Shown: positions 16,563 to 25,533, counted from the first letter of the stretch. The stretch is DNA of 50,456 bases from JAKSCF01 sp028279945 (GCA_028279945.1 JANQMT010000175.1:1-50456), one strand, 5' to 3'. Program-made: numbers and translations. Notes: generated by a model from the letters alone, not told the origin.

Positions 16563-17285
16563 ATGAATGATCTAGTAGTGGAGATAATAGACATTACCTT
16601 ACGAAGTGTAATATCCTTCGCATTTCTATTTTTGGCAGCACGCTTTATGGGAAAAAAACAGATTACTCAATTGAATTTTTTTGACTATGTCGTTGGTATT
16701 TCCATTGGGTCTATAGCAGCTACGATGGCAGTTGATGGGGATATAGGGTATCTTTCCGGGCTTATTTCTCTTGGGATTTATGCCGTGCTGCCTGTAGCCA
16801 TGTCCATTGTTACACTAAAAAGCATTAAAGGAAGAAGATTTTTCGCAGGAACACCGACGATTTTGATACAACATGGTAAGATAATGGAGAAGAATATGAG
16901 AAAGGTTAAAATACATGTCCATGATATTTTGGAAGAATGCAGAATTTATGGTGTATATAATCTTGCCGATGTAGAATTTGCCATTTTAGAACCCAGTGGT
17001 AAATTAAGCTTTCAATTGAGATCTGCAAAGCAGCAAGTAAAAAGAGAGGACTTAAATCTTGCAGCAAAACCGGTGGGACTTCCTGCTATTGTTATTATAG
17101 ATGGGGTCATATTAGAAAAACACCTTACGGCAATGAAATTAGATCATGATTGGTTAATGAAAGAATTGAAAAAACAAAATATTCAATCCCCGGCCCAGGT
17201 TCTATTGGCTACTTATGGGCTAGATGGATTGCTATATATCGATAAAAAAGATCATGACCCACATACTTTAGACGTTTTGTATTAA
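16563..17285 (+). CDS. DUF421 (YetF/YrbG family) membrane protein
   Basis: A 240-residue protein with three N-terminal helices (about 10-85) and a cytoplasmic DUF421 domain. The segment GKKQITQLNFFDYVVGISIGSIAA is diagnostic, as is DVEFAILEPSGKLS further on. Such proteins are often found in spore-forming Firmicutes, some in spores, but their role is not settled. Three starts are possible; I chose ATG 16563, eight bases after AAAGG. It is divergent from the germinant receptor operon, so co-expression in the forespore is possible. The nad operon follows after 108 bases. Confidence 0.85.
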   Translation: MNDLVVEIIDITLRSVISFAFLFLAARFMGKKQITQLNFFDYVVGISIGSIAATMAVDGDIGYLSGLISLGIYAVLPVAMSIVTLKSIKGRRFFAGTPTILIQHGKIMEKNMRKVKIHVHDILEECRIYGVYNLADVEFAILEPSGKLSFQLRSAKQQVKREDLNLAAKPVGLPAIVIIDGVILEKHLTAMKLDHDWLMKELKKQNIQSPAQVLLATYGLDGLLYIDKKDHDPHTLDVLY

Positions 17286-17393
17286 AATTTGAGGGTATAT
17301 TCATTGAAATACTTAAGAATAAATGGTATGATATTTTTTGAAAAATTATGGCAAATATCGTTTTTTGAGAAAACCATTGGAGGTTCAATAAAT

Positions 17394-18305
17394 ATGGAAA
17401 ACAATGAAAAAATCAAGGAAGAGATAAAGCAGTTAAAAAAAGAAAGAAATGCCCTTATACTTGCGCATTTTTATCAAGATATAGAGGTTCAAGCAGTAGC
17501 TGATTTTATCGGAGATTCTTTTGAGTTAGCCAAAAAAGCCAAAGAGGCCGAAGAAGATGTTATTGTCTTTTGTGGTGTGCATTTTATGGCTGAAGGAGCA
17601 AAAATACTTAATCCAACTAAAACAGTGCTTTTACCGGTAATGGACGCAGGATGTCCTATGGCCGATATGGCGACATCAGAAGATGTGATTGCACTAAAAG
17701 AGAAGCATCCGGATGCAGCAGTTGTCACCTATGTAAACTCTACGGCTGATGTTAAATGTGTAAGCGATATTTGTTGTACTTCTTCAAGTATTATGAAGGT
17801 TGTGGACTCTCTGGAACAGAAAAAAATAATTTTTGTGCCGGACCGCAATTTAGGACAATATATTGCTGAGCAAATTAAGGACAAAGAAGTTATTCTATTC
17901 GATGGGCATTGCCCGGTTCACAGTCGAATTACCGTTGAGGATGTAAACCGAGCAAAAAAAGCTCAGCCGGATGCATTATTATTGGTACATCCTGAATGTG
18001 TTCCGGAAGTTTTAAACCAAGCAGATTTTGTGGGAAGTACATCTCAAATCATTCGGCATGCATTGGAATCAGATAATAAAGATATTATGATTGGAACAGA
18101 AGTTGGTGTTGTAGATTATTTGAAGAAAAAAGCTCCAGAGAAGAACTTCTATTTGTTATCGCCAAAGATGGTATGTAAAAATATGAAGAAAACTTCATTA
18201 ATAGATGTACGAAATGCTTTGAAAAACAATGAGCATGAAATTATTATGGATAGCCAAATCATTCAAAAAGCATTTAAAAGCTTAGACAGAATGATGAAAG
18301 CATAA
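17394..18305 (+). CDS. nadA: Quinolinate synthase A
   Basis: A 303-residue [4Fe-4S] enzyme condensing iminoaspartate with dihydroxyacetone phosphate to quinolinate, the second step of de novo NAD synthesis. The three cluster cysteines sit in FCGVHFMAE, HPECVPEV and PKMVCKNM. AHFYQDIEVQ and GDSFELA are typical substrate-site motifs. I start at ATG 17394 after GGAGG; an upstream frame from 17289 adds 35 residues with no family match. First gene of nadABC. Confidence 0.95.
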   Translation: MENNEKIKEEIKQLKKERNALILAHFYQDIEVQAVADFIGDSFELAKKAKEAEEDVIVFCGVHFMAEGAKILNPTKTVLLPVMDAGCPMADMATSEDVIALKEKHPDAAVVTYVNSTADVKCVSDICCTSSSIMKVVDSLEQKKIIFVPDRNLGQYIAEQIKDKEVILFDGHCPVHSRITVEDVNRAKKAQPDALLLVHPECVPEVLNQADFVGSTSQIIRHALESDNKDIMIGTEVGVVDYLKKKAPEKNFYLLSPKMVCKNMKKTSLIDVRNALKNNEHEIIMDSQIIQKAFKSLDRMMKA

Positions 18306-18328
18306 TTTGGGGGATAGGAGTGTTCCTA

Positions 18329-19870
18329 GTGAGAAGATTTTTATATAGTGGGGAGACAAATCAGCTGACCACGGAAGCCTATGATGTGATTATTATTGGA
18401 AGTGGTTTAGCAGGTTTATATACTGCTTTAAATTTAGATGAAAAGCTTTCGTGTGCGATGCTTTCTAAAGCGGAAAATGCTAAAAGTAATTCATGGCTTG
18501 CACAAGGCGGAATAGCAGCAGTCATATCAAAAGATGATCAAGTGGAATGCCATTTTCAAGATACAATGGTTGCAGGTGCAGGGCTATGTGATAAAGAGGC
18601 AGTTAATGTACTGGTCAACGAAGGACCTAATGATATCCATAATCTTATGTCTATGAATGTGCCTTTTGATTTGGATGAAGAAGGGGACTTACATATTACC
18701 CGTGAAGGCGGACATACGAGAAATAGGGTACTTCATTGCGGTGGAGATGCTACAGGAAGAGAGACGGTTAAAACGTTAGAATCTTTTGCTATGAATAAAC
18801 CCAATATTACACTGAAAGAAAGCGTTTTTTTATTAGATATTATCACCGAAAAAAATAGAGCCATTGGTGTGATTATAAAAGATGGTGAAGACCATAAGAT
18901 ATTACTGTCAACCAATATTGTGGTGTGTACAGGCGGTATCGGACAAGCATATCAACATACCACCAATCCTATTGAGGCGACAGGAGATGGTATTGCTGCA
19001 GCTATTAGAGCGGGTGCCCATACAAAGAATATGGAATTCGTGCAATTTCATCCCACCGCATTATATTCTCGTGATGATCATGATCAATCATTTTTGATTT
19101 CCGAGGCAGTAAGAGGAGAAGGCGGTATCTTAAAAAATAAAGATGGGGATGCTTATATGGCAGACAAGCACCCTATGAAAGACTTAGCACCCAGAGATAT
19201 TGTAACGAGAGTTACTGCAGAAGAAATGGTTAAAACAAATAGCAGCCATGTCTATCTGGACATAACCTCGAAAACAGATACAGTCTTGTTAAAAAGATTC
19301 CCAACCATTTTTAAAAAGTGTCAAGAGAATAATATTGATATATCAAAAGACTGGATTCCTGTATGCCCGGTGCAGCATTATTTAATGGGAGGATTAAAAA
19401 CCGACCTCAACGGAATGACCAATATTAAAGGATTATATGCCAGTGGAGAAGCAGCTTGTACCGGTGTTCATGGTGCTAACCGCTTAGCAAGCAATTCTCT
19501 TTTAGAGTGCTTAGTATTCGGTAGAAGGTGTGCACAATATATTAATGAAAACCATCAAAATAGCTTTTCAGACTATGTTCTTGAAAAGAATGAATTACCA
19601 AAGGTAGAGTCCAAAGAATTGGATTATGATAAGCTTAGTAAAGAGATCAAAGAGATTATGACATCAAAAGGTGGAATTATAAGAGAAGAAGCAGACATGA
19701 AAGAAGCATTGGGTCAAATGAACAAAATACTTGAGTCACTTGATGCTGTAGAGTTAATGTCTAAACAAAGCTTTGAAGTTTATAATATGGCTACTGTTTC
19801 AAAAGAAATACTAACAGCGGCTATAAAACGTAAGAATAATGTAGGTGCACATTATAGAACGGATATATGA
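18329..19870 (+). CDS. nadB: L-aspartate oxidase
   Basis: A 513-residue flavoprotein that oxidises aspartate to iminoaspartate for NadA. The FAD-binding start is VIIIGSGLAGLYTA; SWLAQGGIAAV, QFHPTAL, the active-site REGGHTRNR and GANRLASNSLLE all match the NadB/fumarate reductase family. GTG 18329, eight bases after AGGAG, fits better than GTG 18320, which touches the Shine-Dalgarno. In anaerobes the electrons probably go to fumarate rather than oxygen. It lies 23 bases after nadA. Confidence 0.95.
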   Translation: MRRFLYSGETNQLTTEAYDVIIIGSGLAGLYTALNLDEKLSCAMLSKAENAKSNSWLAQGGIAAVISKDDQVECHFQDTMVAGAGLCDKEAVNVLVNEGPNDIHNLMSMNVPFDLDEEGDLHITREGGHTRNRVLHCGGDATGRETVKTLESFAMNKPNITLKESVFLLDIITEKNRAIGVIIKDGEDHKILLSTNIVVCTGGIGQAYQHTTNPIEATGDGIAAAIRAGAHTKNMEFVQFHPTALYSRDDHDQSFLISEAVRGEGGILKNKDGDAYMADKHPMKDLAPRDIVTRVTAEEMVKTNSSHVYLDITSKTDTVLLKRFPTIFKKCQENNIDISKDWIPVCPVQHYLMGGLKTDLNGMTNIKGLYASGEAACTGVHGANRLASNSLLECLVFGRRCAQYINENHQNSFSDYVLEKNELPKVESKELDYDKLSKEIKEIMTSKGGIIREEADMKEALGQMNKILESLDAVELMSKQSFEVYNMATVSKEILTAAIKRKNNVGAHYRTDI

Positions 19871-19886
19871 GTTAGGAGATAAAAAT

Positions 19887-20720
19887 ATGCTGGATAAGTT
19901 ATCAATACAAGAAATCATTTCTAAAGCGCTTATTGAAGATATAGGAACAGGAGATATTACGACCAACAGCACAGTCCCAAAAGAGCAAATGATTCATGGT
20001 AAATTTATTGCAAAAGAAGAAGGCATCGTTTGTGGTTTAGAGCTGGCAGAAATGATTTTTCTAAAAGTCAATCCTGATATACAGCTGGATTTTAAAGCTC
20101 AAGAGGGTGAGCAGGTAGTTGCCGGAGATGTTATTGCTGAAATTAAAGGGCCTGCCATAGGTGTATTAACGGGCGAAAGAGTTGCATTAAATTTTATGCA
20201 AAGACTTTCAGGTATTGCTACCAGAACATCTAAGGCTGTCCAACAAGTTAAAGGAACCCGGGCTAAGATTACAGATACCAGAAAAACAACACCCGGTTTG
20301 AGGGTTTTAGAAAAATATGCTGTTAAAATTGGCGGTGGAACCAATCACCGATTCAACTTAGCAGATGGTGTTTTGATTAAAGATAATCACATCGTTGCAG
20401 CCGGAGGGATAACCCATGCCGTGACGGCGGCTAGAAAAAATATTCCACATACCCTTAAGGTAGAAGTTGAGGTTGAAAACTTCAAACAGATTGAAGAAGC
20501 TTTGAGTGCCGGAGCAGATATTATTATGTTGGATAACATGGATATTCCTACTATGAAGCAGGCTGTGGCGTTGATCGATGGACAAGCTTTAGTTGAAGCA
20601 TCAGGGAATATGGGGGATAAAGATGTAAAAGCAGTAGCACAAACCGGTGTGGATATTATTTCCATAGGTGCTTTAACCCATACGGTTAAAGCTTTGGATA
20701 TAAGCTTAAAGTTTACATAA
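19887..20720 (+). CDS. nadC: Nicotinate-nucleotide pyrophosphorylase (carboxylating)
   Basis: A 277-residue quinolinate phosphoribosyltransferase, the third step of NAD synthesis. Motifs: EDIGTGDITT, the TRKTTPGLRVLEKYAV signature with substrate-binding Arg and Lys, GGTNHRFNLADGVLIKDNH and VEVEVEN. The start is ATG 19887, after TAGGAG; the frame from 19845 overlaps nadB without support. Last gene of the operon. Confidence 0.95.
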   Translation: MLDKLSIQEIISKALIEDIGTGDITTNSTVPKEQMIHGKFIAKEEGIVCGLELAEMIFLKVNPDIQLDFKAQEGEQVVAGDVIAEIKGPAIGVLTGERVALNFMQRLSGIATRTSKAVQQVKGTRAKITDTRKTTPGLRVLEKYAVKIGGGTNHRFNLADGVLIKDNHIVAAGGITHAVTAARKNIPHTLKVEVEVENFKQIEEALSAGADIIMLDNMDIPTMKQAVALIDGQALVEASGNMGDKDVKAVAQTGVDIISIGALTHTVKALDISLKFT

Positions 20721-20802
20721 GATTTTTTGACAATAAAAAAGGCATAGAACCCTTATCATGTATCATAGATATATAATACATAAACTAAGGGGTGGGCGAA
20801 AA

Positions 20803-21351
20803 ATGAGAGAGTACAGGACCAAGAGACTTGTATTAAAGGTTGTGGACTCAACCTATGCAGACAAAGTATTAGATTATCAATTGAGAAATAAAAGATTTCT
20901 AAAAAGATGGGAACCACGTAAGGCAAATAATTATTATGATATTTACCATCAAAAAAAAATTTTAGTCAAAGAATTACAAGCGATTACCAGAGGTGATATG
21001 TTAAGGCTGTGGGTTTTAAAAAAAGATGACATGGATAAGATCATTGGATCTGTGAGTTTTACTTCCATAGAAAGACATGCTTTTTTATCCTGTTATCTTG
21101 GGTATCGGCTGGACCAAAATGAAACCAATAAAGGCTATATGACAGAAGCTGTTAGAAAAGGAATATCCATAATGTTTAATCAATACAAGTTACACAGAAT
21201 AGAAGCGGATATTATGCCTAATAATGTAAGTTCTTTACGAGTTGCCCAAAGGCTTAATTTTATAAATGAGGGGATTTCTTACAAATTCCTTAAAATAAAT
21301 GGCAGATGGGAAGACCATATCCGGATGGTTAAATTCAATCATAGAGTTTAA
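20803..21351 (+). CDS. GNAT family N-acetyltransferase (RimJ/RimL-like)
   Basis: A 182-residue acetyltransferase. It starts YRTKRLVLK as in RimJ/RimL/SpeG relatives, has the acetyl-CoA-binding region QNETNKGYMTEAVRKGI, where the QxxGxG loop is degenerate (N-K-G-Y-M), and the typical HRIEADIMPNNVSSLRVAQRLNF. The substrate may be a ribosomal protein or small amine; not predictable. The start follows AGGGGTGG. It stands between nadC and a metal sensor, with no evident link to either. Confidence 0.82.
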   Translation: MREYRTKRLVLKVVDSTYADKVLDYQLRNKRFLKRWEPRKANNYYDIYHQKKILVKELQAITRGDMLRLWVLKKDDMDKIIGSVSFTSIERHAFLSCYLGYRLDQNETNKGYMTEAVRKGISIMFNQYKLHRIEADIMPNNVSSLRVAQRLNFINEGISYKFLKINGRWEDHIRMVKFNHRV

Positions 21352-21455
21352 TTTGGCTGCATTCCTATACAAGTAACAATCTAATGTTGACATAGAATAA
21401 AATACATATTACAATACAAACAATTGAACATATTTTCATGTTAGAGGTGCTTAAA

Positions 21456-21791
21456 ATGAGTGATTATCATTGTAGTCATGCCAAAGAGGCTGAAAAAAGA
21501 ATACCCAAGGATGAAGATGCTATTGAACTGGCAGATTTTTTAAAAGTATTTGGAGATCCTACTCGATTAAAAATTCTATTTGCCATATTGGAAAAAGATC
21601 TTTGCGTTCATGATATATCTAAAATGATCGGTATGAACCAATCGGCAGTATCTCATCAGTTAAGGGTTTTGCGTCAAAATAGATTGGTGAAAGTAAGAAA
21701 AGATGGTAAATCCTCTTTTTATTCATTGGATGATGATCATGTAAAAGATGTTTTGGTAAAAGCTATGGAGCATATAAAAGAATATTATTAG
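21456..21791 (+). CDS. SmtB/CzrA-type zinc-sensing ArsR family repressor
   Basis: A 111-residue winged-helix repressor. The C-terminal helix keeps the complete alpha-5 zinc site of SmtB: DDH, then His at +11 and Glu at +14 from that His (DDDHVKDVLVKAMEHIKE). The N-terminus has a short HCSH motif that could add a second site. The recognition helix is NQSAVSHQLRVL. AGAGGTG supports ATG 21456. Zinc or a similar divalent metal should release it from DNA. No metal pump lies next to it, so its target is elsewhere, or it is autoregulated. A terminator follows. Confidence 0.88.
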   Translation: MSDYHCSHAKEAEKRIPKDEDAIELADFLKVFGDPTRLKILFAILEKDLCVHDISKMIGMNQSAVSHQLRVLRQNRLVKVRKDGKSSFYSLDDDHVKDVLVKAMEHIKEYY

Positions 21792-21806
21792 TCAATACAC
21801 ATAAAG

Positions 21807-21836
21807 GTTTGCAATTTTATTGCAAACTTTTTTTTT
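21807..21836 (+). terminator. Intrinsic terminator after the zinc sensor gene
   Basis: GTTTGCAA (21807-21814) pairs with TTGCAAAC (21820-21827), followed by nine Ts. Confidence 0.92.
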
Positions 21837-21849
21837 ATGAAAAAGTACG

Positions 21850-21878
21850 TTGACAAAGTGTGTATAACTGTATATACT
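21850..21878 (+). promoter_or_regulatory. Promoter of the gntR-ABC operon
   Basis: TTGACA (21850-21855), 17-base spacer, TATACT (21873-21878). The operator palindrome begins at the -10 box, as expected for direct repression. Confidence 0.82.
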
Positions 21879-21900
21879 GTGTATATAAATATATACACAG
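21877..21900. promoter_or_regulatory. Operator palindrome of the YtrA-type repressor
   Basis: CTGTGTATATA-AA-TATATACACAG has 11-bp perfect arms. It covers the transcription start and lies 19 bases before the repressor start codon. A partial copy (TGTATATAC) overlaps the -10 region. YtrA-type GntR repressors commonly bind such TGTATA/TATACA-type palindromes. Confidence 0.8.
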
Positions 21901-21919
21901 TTGAAGGTGGTAGAGAATA

Positions 21920-22297
21920 TTGTTTATAGCGCTTACCAATAATGATCCAACACCATTATATGAACAAATAAAAATGCAAATTCTTGAGCAAATAATGAAT
22001 GGAACTCTAGAGTCGGGCACAATGCTTCCTTCTATAAGAGGATTAGCTAAAGAATTAAAGATTAGCGTCATTACAGTAAAAAAAGCTTATGAAGACCTTG
22101 AAACAGAGGGATATATTATTACATCCCAAGGTAAAGGCTCTTTTGTGGCACAAACGGGTGCAGAGATGATAAAAGAATCTCGGTTAAAAGATGCTCAACA
22201 ACACTTTGAAAAAGGGATAAGCCAGTGTAATAAGCTGAATATGAAAAAAGAAGAGATAAAAGAAATTTTTGAGAAGATATTAAATGATAGGAAATAG
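21920..22297 (+). CDS. GntR family regulator, YtrA subfamily
   Basis: A 125-residue repressor with an N-terminal GntR winged helix (PLYEQIKMQILEQIMNGTLESG, then LPSIRGLAKELKISVITVKKAYEDLETEGYI) and the short C-terminal dimer helices of the YtrA group, which has no large ligand domain. It starts at TTG, nine bases after AAGGTGG. First gene of an operon with an ABC transporter, like ytrABCDEF of Bacillus, which responds to cell-envelope antibiotics. It is very likely autoregulated at the palindrome just upstream. Confidence 0.9.
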   Translation: MFIALTNNDPTPLYEQIKMQILEQIMNGTLESGTMLPSIRGLAKELKISVITVKKAYEDLETEGYIITSQGKGSFVAQTGAEMIKESRLKDAQQHFEKGISQCNKLNMKKEEIKEIFEKILNDRK

Positions 22298-22308
22298 GGG
22301 TGGAATAG

Positions 22309-23190
22309 ATGCATGATGATATAATTTTAAAAGTCAATCACTTAATAAAAAAATACGATACATTTGAATTAAAGGATATAAATTTTGAGCTGCCTAAAGG
22401 CTATATTATGGGTTTTGTAGGTCAAAACGGTGCAGGCAAAAGTACAACTTTAAAATGTATCATGAATCTCATCGAATATGAATCAGGAAATATAGAAGTA
22501 CTAGGAAAAGATAGCAAGAAGTATTCTGAAATGATTAAAAGCAAAGTAGGGTATGTCAGTGAAGAGCAGTATTTTTATGAAGAAATGACGGTTGATTGGA
22601 CCAATAAATTTGTTAAAAGTTTTTACGGAGAGTGGGATCAATCTCTTTTAGAAAATTTATTAAATCGATTTCATATTGATAGAACTAAAACAGTAAAAGA
22701 GCTGTCAAAAGGAATGAAAGTAAAACTGTCTGTAGCCCATGCATTGGCCCATAACCCTAAACTGCTGATACTGGATGAACCTACTTCCGGACTGGATCCT
22801 GTCGCTCGTAACGAACTAATGGAACTTTTTTTAGATATTATCCAAGATGAAGACCGCAGTATTCTGTTCTCTTCACACATTACCTCAGATATAGAAAAGA
22901 TAGCAGATTACATTACAGTCATCAATAATGGCAGGATTATAGTTTGTGAAGAAAAGAATGAACTTTTTAACAAGTGGAAAATCGTTAAGGCTGATAAAAA
23001 ATATTTAAATACTAAAGCAGCCTCCAGCCTAAAAGGAATAGAAAAAGGTGAATTTGGTTTTAGCGGCATAACAGATAATATTCAAGCATTTGATAAAATA
23101 TTTCATGAACAATTTACCAATGGGAATTATTTAAGAGATAAAGTCAACTTAGAAGAGCTTTTACTAAGATTGGTTAAGGAGGTAGAATAA
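22309..23190 (+). CDS. ABC transporter ATP-binding protein (YtrB/BcrA-like)
   Basis: A 293-residue ATPase. Walker A is GQNGAGKST, the signature is LSKGMKVKLSVAHAL (a degenerate LSGGQ normal in this subgroup), Walker B is LLILDEPTSGLD, and the switch is SSHITSDIEK. About 80 C-terminal residues beyond the nucleotide-binding domain are typical of ABC-2 exporters. It lies 11 bases after the repressor and overlaps the permease start by one base. Probable role: efflux or envelope-stress resistance. Confidence 0.9.
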   Translation: MHDDIILKVNHLIKKYDTFELKDINFELPKGYIMGFVGQNGAGKSTTLKCIMNLIEYESGNIEVLGKDSKKYSEMIKSKVGYVSEEQYFYEEMTVDWTNKFVKSFYGEWDQSLLENLLNRFHIDRTKTVKELSKGMKVKLSVAHALAHNPKLLILDEPTSGLDPVARNELMELFLDIIQDEDRSILFSSHITSDIEKIADYITVINNGRIIVCEEKNELFNKWKIVKADKKYLNTKAASSLKGIEKGEFGFSGITDNIQAFDKIFHEQFTNGNYLRDKVNLEELLLRLVKEVE

Positions 23191-23864
23191 TGATCAGTTT
23201 AATCATCAAGGATTTTGCCATTCAGAAAAAAAATTTAAAAAATTATATTGCTATAGGTCTGTTTTTAGGGCTTATATTTACATTTAACGGAAGCGATCAA
23301 ATGAGTTTTGCAATGCCAACATTTCTAATTATATTTGGTTTCATTGGGAAAGCCTCTTATGAAGATGAGGCCAATCATACCGTTAGATGGATTGCTGCTC
23401 TGCCTATTAAGAAAACAACAATCGTTCAAGCAAGATATTTGTCCGTAGCTCTTGCAAGTGCATTTACTGTTCTGGTATTCCAATTGATCAAAAATAGCTT
23501 AATATTACTGAACGTTATTACCATTGAAGCTGGTGCGGAAAGTTATCTATCCTTTTTATTAGTGATACTGATCTTTGTTGTAATGATTGCAATATATATA
23601 CCTATGATTTATAAAATGGGATATATTAAAGCAGCCAATATCTATAAGTTTCTAATCTTTGGATTTATTGGGCTGGGTCTTCTTTCAGTTAAGGTTTTAA
23701 TCCCTTCCGGACCACCACCGGCAGCATTCCTTAATTTAACCCAATGGATAAGTGAAATGAGTCAAATTAATCTTACAATAAGCGTGGCGGTTATATCCTT
23801 ATTAATATATATTATATCCATGAGTGTTTCTATGGGGATTTATAGTAGGAAGCATTACTTTTAA
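23190..23864 (+). CDS. ABC-2 type permease
   Basis: A 224-residue, six-helix membrane protein. The segment EDEANHTVRWIAALPIKKTTIVQARYLS is the cytoplasmic coupling region found in ABC-2 permeases. It is translationally coupled to the ATPase (TAATG). Short for a permease, so it probably works as a homodimer. It ends four bases inside the convergent gene at 23861. Confidence 0.82.
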   Translation: MISLIIKDFAIQKKNLKNYIAIGLFLGLIFTFNGSDQMSFAMPTFLIIFGFIGKASYEDEANHTVRWIAALPIKKTTIVQARYLSVALASAFTVLVFQLIKNSLILLNVITIEAGAESYLSFLLVILIFVVMIAIYIPMIYKMGYIKAANIYKFLIFGFIGLGLLSVKVLIPSGPPPAAFLNLTQWISEMSQINLTISVAVISLLIYIISMSVSMGIYSRKHYF

Positions 23865-24220
23865 AAAATGCGTTCATCTATAAATCCAAAGAGAATGAAC
23901 AATAAACCTATTAAACATAATGGAAAAGATATTGCAAGAAAGTTGCTGACACTTTGAAAAGTATTAAAAAATAAAGTGAGGATTAAGGCGGTGGCTAAGA
24001 ATAGGGTGCCGCCCAGCTTAGGTTTGTTCCATGCAATAATGAGTATCCCTGTCAGCATAAAAACCGGAATCATGTGTACAAGGAATTGGATGGTTTGATG
24101 AAAAAAAGAAATGTTCCCACTAAATGCATCTAAAGATAAACCTGTCAACATAGCGATATATAGTATTGAAAATACTTTTGGAATCCGTAATAACTTTGGT
24201 TTTGATTTTGCTTTGAACAT
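23861..24220 (-). CDS. Hypothetical four-helix membrane protein
   Basis: A 119-residue protein with a basic N-terminus (KAKSKPK) and four likely membrane helices (about 17-36, 44-63, 70-87 and 94-113). I do not recognise a named family with confidence. GGAGG sits eight bases before the ATG, and the AT-rich upstream region could carry a promoter. It is convergent with the ABC permease and overlaps its stop by four bases. Confidence 0.65.
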   Translation of the reverse strand: MFKAKSKPKLLRIPKVFSILYIAMLTGLSLDAFSGNISFFHQTIQFLVHMIPVFMLTGILIIAWNKPKLGGTLFLATALILTLFFNTFQSVSNFLAISFPLCLIGLLFILFGFIDERIF

Positions 24221-24339
24221 TTCATTCCTCCAAATTTTTTCCTTATTTTTATTATACTACTAATCATTTAGTGTGAAAGCGATTTTAGAAAAAATTTGGA
24301 AATTTTTTCTACCACACAAAATACTAAATAATTATGGAG

Positions 24340-24358
24340 GATTTTGCTGAGCAAAATC
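24340..24358. repeat. Short hairpin upstream of the CYTH gene
   Basis: GATTTTGC-TGA-GCAAAATC is a perfect 8-bp hairpin with no T-run. It is followed by AT-rich sequence of the form TTCATTATTCACTGTTAATTA. It lies in the leader of the CYTH gene. A similar GATTTTGCAA/TTGCAAAATC hairpin occurs at 34469. Confidence 0.4.
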
Positions 24359-24405
24359 TTCATTAACTATTCATTATTCACTGTTAATTACTTTGGAGGT
24401 TGTTT

Positions 24406-25026
24406 ATGGAAATAGAATTGAAATACAAAATAGAAAATTTAGATTTTGATCTTTGGAAAGCAATAATAGAGAAATACGCTTTACAACATACTCAAGAAGT
24501 TAAAATGGATGCGGTTTATTATGACACATATAATGATGATTTTCTTAAAAAAGGCATTGCACTACGGATAAGAAGTGAGGGACAAAAGAAAATAGCGACG
24601 GTTAAAACCAAAGGAAGCAGCGTAAATGGTTTGCATTCTCGAGAGGAATGGAATAAAGATATTTCCGGATCAAAAGATATTTTGTTTGCCGGCTGGTTTA
24701 GTATGACTCCTATAGGCAAAGACCTGGACAACATTATTAAAGAACAGCCATTACAGGAAAAAATAAAGACAGTTTTTACAAGAAAAAAAGCTATTATGAA
24801 TTATTTCCATAACCAGTTTGAAATTGCTGTAGATAGAGGAAAAATTCTGGCTGATCATTTAGAAGAAGAAATATATGAATTAGAGATAGAATTAGTTAAA
24901 GGTAGTGCAGAATCTATGAAAGAATTTGGTGTAAAATTAATGAAGCAATACGATATAAAGCCTGAAAATATAAGCAAATACGCTCGGGGACTAAAATTAT
25001 TAAAATATAAGCATATTGTTCCTTAA
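24406..25026 (+). CDS. CYTH domain protein (triphosphate tunnel metalloenzyme)
   Basis: A 206-residue CYTH protein. The signature ExExK is in MEIELKYKI. Basic and acidic strand residues that line the tunnel follow (IALRIRSEG, ATVKTKG, EIAVDRG, YELEIELVKG). These enzymes hydrolyse or cyclise triphosphates: inorganic triphosphatase, thiamine triphosphatase or class IV adenylyl cyclase. Sequence alone does not decide which. ATG 24406 is six bases after GGAGG. Confidence 0.85.
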   Translation: MEIELKYKIENLDFDLWKAIIEKYALQHTQEVKMDAVYYDTYNDDFLKKGIALRIRSEGQKKIATVKTKGSSVNGLHSREEWNKDISGSKDILFAGWFSMTPIGKDLDNIIKEQPLQEKIKTVFTRKKAIMNYFHNQFEIAVDRGKILADHLEEEIYELEIELVKGSAESMKEFGVKLMKQYDIKPENISKYARGLKLLKYKHIVP

Positions 25027-25118
25027 AAATCAAAAAAATTGCTAAATATTGTTTTTTTTATATCATTTTGGGAACAATACTATTAGAGAGAAGTGAATAA
25101 TCAGAAAGGATGAGGATA

Positions 25119-25454
25119 ATGCTGATTATTGCTGTACCTATTGATGGGGAAATTATTCAATGCCTCAACTCTTGTGAATGCTTTGCAATTGCTAAAGCAG
25201 AAGGAAGACGTATCAAAGATATAGAGTTTGTATCAACAATAAAGCATACTTGTCACCAAAAAAAACTGATTGATTTATTACATGAAAAAGGTGTTAATAC
25301 CATACTAGCAAGCCAAATGGATGCTAAGCTTGCAAATTCATTAGAAAAAAACAGCGTTGAAATCGTAAATTCCAGCGGTGAATATTCAAGAGCCATCAAT
25401 GATTATCTAAATGGTAGATTAGAATCAAAAAAATTAACAACCGTTATCAATTAA
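25119..25454 (+). CDS. NifX/NifB-type iron-molybdenum cofactor domain protein
   Basis: A protein of about 111 residues with the RNase H-like fold of the dinitrogenase iron-molybdenum cofactor family: IIAVPIDGEII, then CFAIAKAEGRRIKDIEFV, and a C-terminal ARAINDYLNGRL-like helix. No nitrogenase genes are nearby, and small family members without a nitrogenase role are widespread in anaerobes, where they may handle metal clusters. ATG 25119 or 25110 are both possible; AAAGGA is nearer to optimal distance for 25119. Confidence 0.78.
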   Translation: MLIIAVPIDGEIIQCLNSCECFAIAKAEGRRIKDIEFVSTIKHTCHQKKLIDLLHEKGVNTILASQMDAKLANSLEKNSVEIVNSSGEYSRAINDYLNGRLESKKLTTVIN

Positions 25455-25503
25455 AAATAGTTGTCAAATGTTTCATTATAATTCGTCGAAATATTTTCAT
25501 CAT
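25447..25503 (-). CDS. Possible micro-ORF, 18 residues
   Basis: On the minus strand, AAAGGAG (25509-25515) lies five and eight bases before two consecutive ATGs. The frame reads MMKIFRRIIMKHLTTIFN and stops with TGA. The peptide is basic and hydrophobic. It lies beyond the terminator of the LysM-glycosyltransferase gene and overlaps the last codons of the NifX-like gene on the other strand. I see no clear promoter. It may be a leader or small membrane peptide, or chance. Confidence 0.3.
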   Translation of the reverse strand: MMKIFRRIIMKHLTTIFN

Positions 25504-25533
25504 ATCGACTCCTTTCTTGAAATTTTATTAAAA

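Noticed and set aside
17289..17393. 35-residue N-terminal extension of NadA
   Set aside because: No similarity to NadA, and GGAGG precedes the ATG at 17394.
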